Shown in pieces: positions 5,727 to 5,748 of a stretch of 5,748 nt of DNA. The stretch spans positions 1-5,748 of the forward strand of contig CAMDVP010000197.1 of assembly GCA_945877525.1 (NCBI GenBank), written 5' to 3'. The position numbers were made by a program, and so were the translations under genes. The number at the start of each line of letters is the position of its first letter. The first letter of the stretch is position 1. The notes below the pieces were generated by a model, which was not told the origin of the DNA, made no database searches, and saw only the letters and a program-made list of their open reading frames with translations. This DNA comes from an uncultured Clostridia bacterium (GTDB taxonomy: Bacteria; Bacillota; Clostridia; Christensenellales; Aristaeellaceae).

Positions 5727-5748
5727 GAAGGAGGATCGCTGTCTTCGG

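Noticed and set aside
1..5748. CRISPR array, tRNA, rRNA, insertion sequence or attachment site
   Set aside because: No regularly spaced repeats, cloverleaf, transposase or integrase motif, or terminal inverted repeats were seen. The four genes and short spacers account for nearly all of the window.

Overview
The window looks like chromosomal DNA from a high-GC, Gram-positive anaerobe, most likely a gut or rumen clostridial relative (Oscillospirales/Christensenellales-like). This is an inference from strong AGGAGG ribosome binding sites, consensus TATAAT -10 boxes, GC-rich third codon positions, and GC-rich palindromic hairpins after genes. No rRNA or other taxonomic marker is present.

Layout: two divergent two-gene operons share a 166-bp promoter region (about 3450-3615). 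Leftward runs a GH127 beta-L-arabinofuranosidase (stop at 1545, start at 3449), followed 37 bp later by a GH51 alpha-L-arabinofuranosidase (56-1507). A pair of GC-rich hairpins follows the GH51 stop (7-53). Rightward runs a GH27-clan enzyme (3616-4863), followed 4 bp later by an SGNH/GDSL hydrolase (4868-5647), then two hairpins, the second a strong bidirectional intrinsic terminator (5697-5726). The window ends 22 bp later with no further gene start visible.

How the genes fit together: none of the four proteins has a signal peptide or membrane segment, so all are predicted to be cytoplasmic and to act on oligosaccharides or glycopeptides imported by a transporter outside the window. GH51 removes alpha-L-Araf and GH127 removes beta-L-Araf. 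The GH27 protein keeps its catalytic aspartates but appears to lack two pocket residues typical of alpha-galactosidases, so beta-L-arabinopyranosidase or another activity is plausible. The SGNH protein is probably a deacylase. Together they resemble a compact pathway for plant L-arabinosides, such as extensin or arabinogalactan-protein glycans or decorated pectin side chains. The enzyme families are known; the unusual points are this combination, the altered GH27 pocket and the atypical SGNH C-terminal catalytic block. No mobile element, CRISPR array, tRNA or rRNA was seen.
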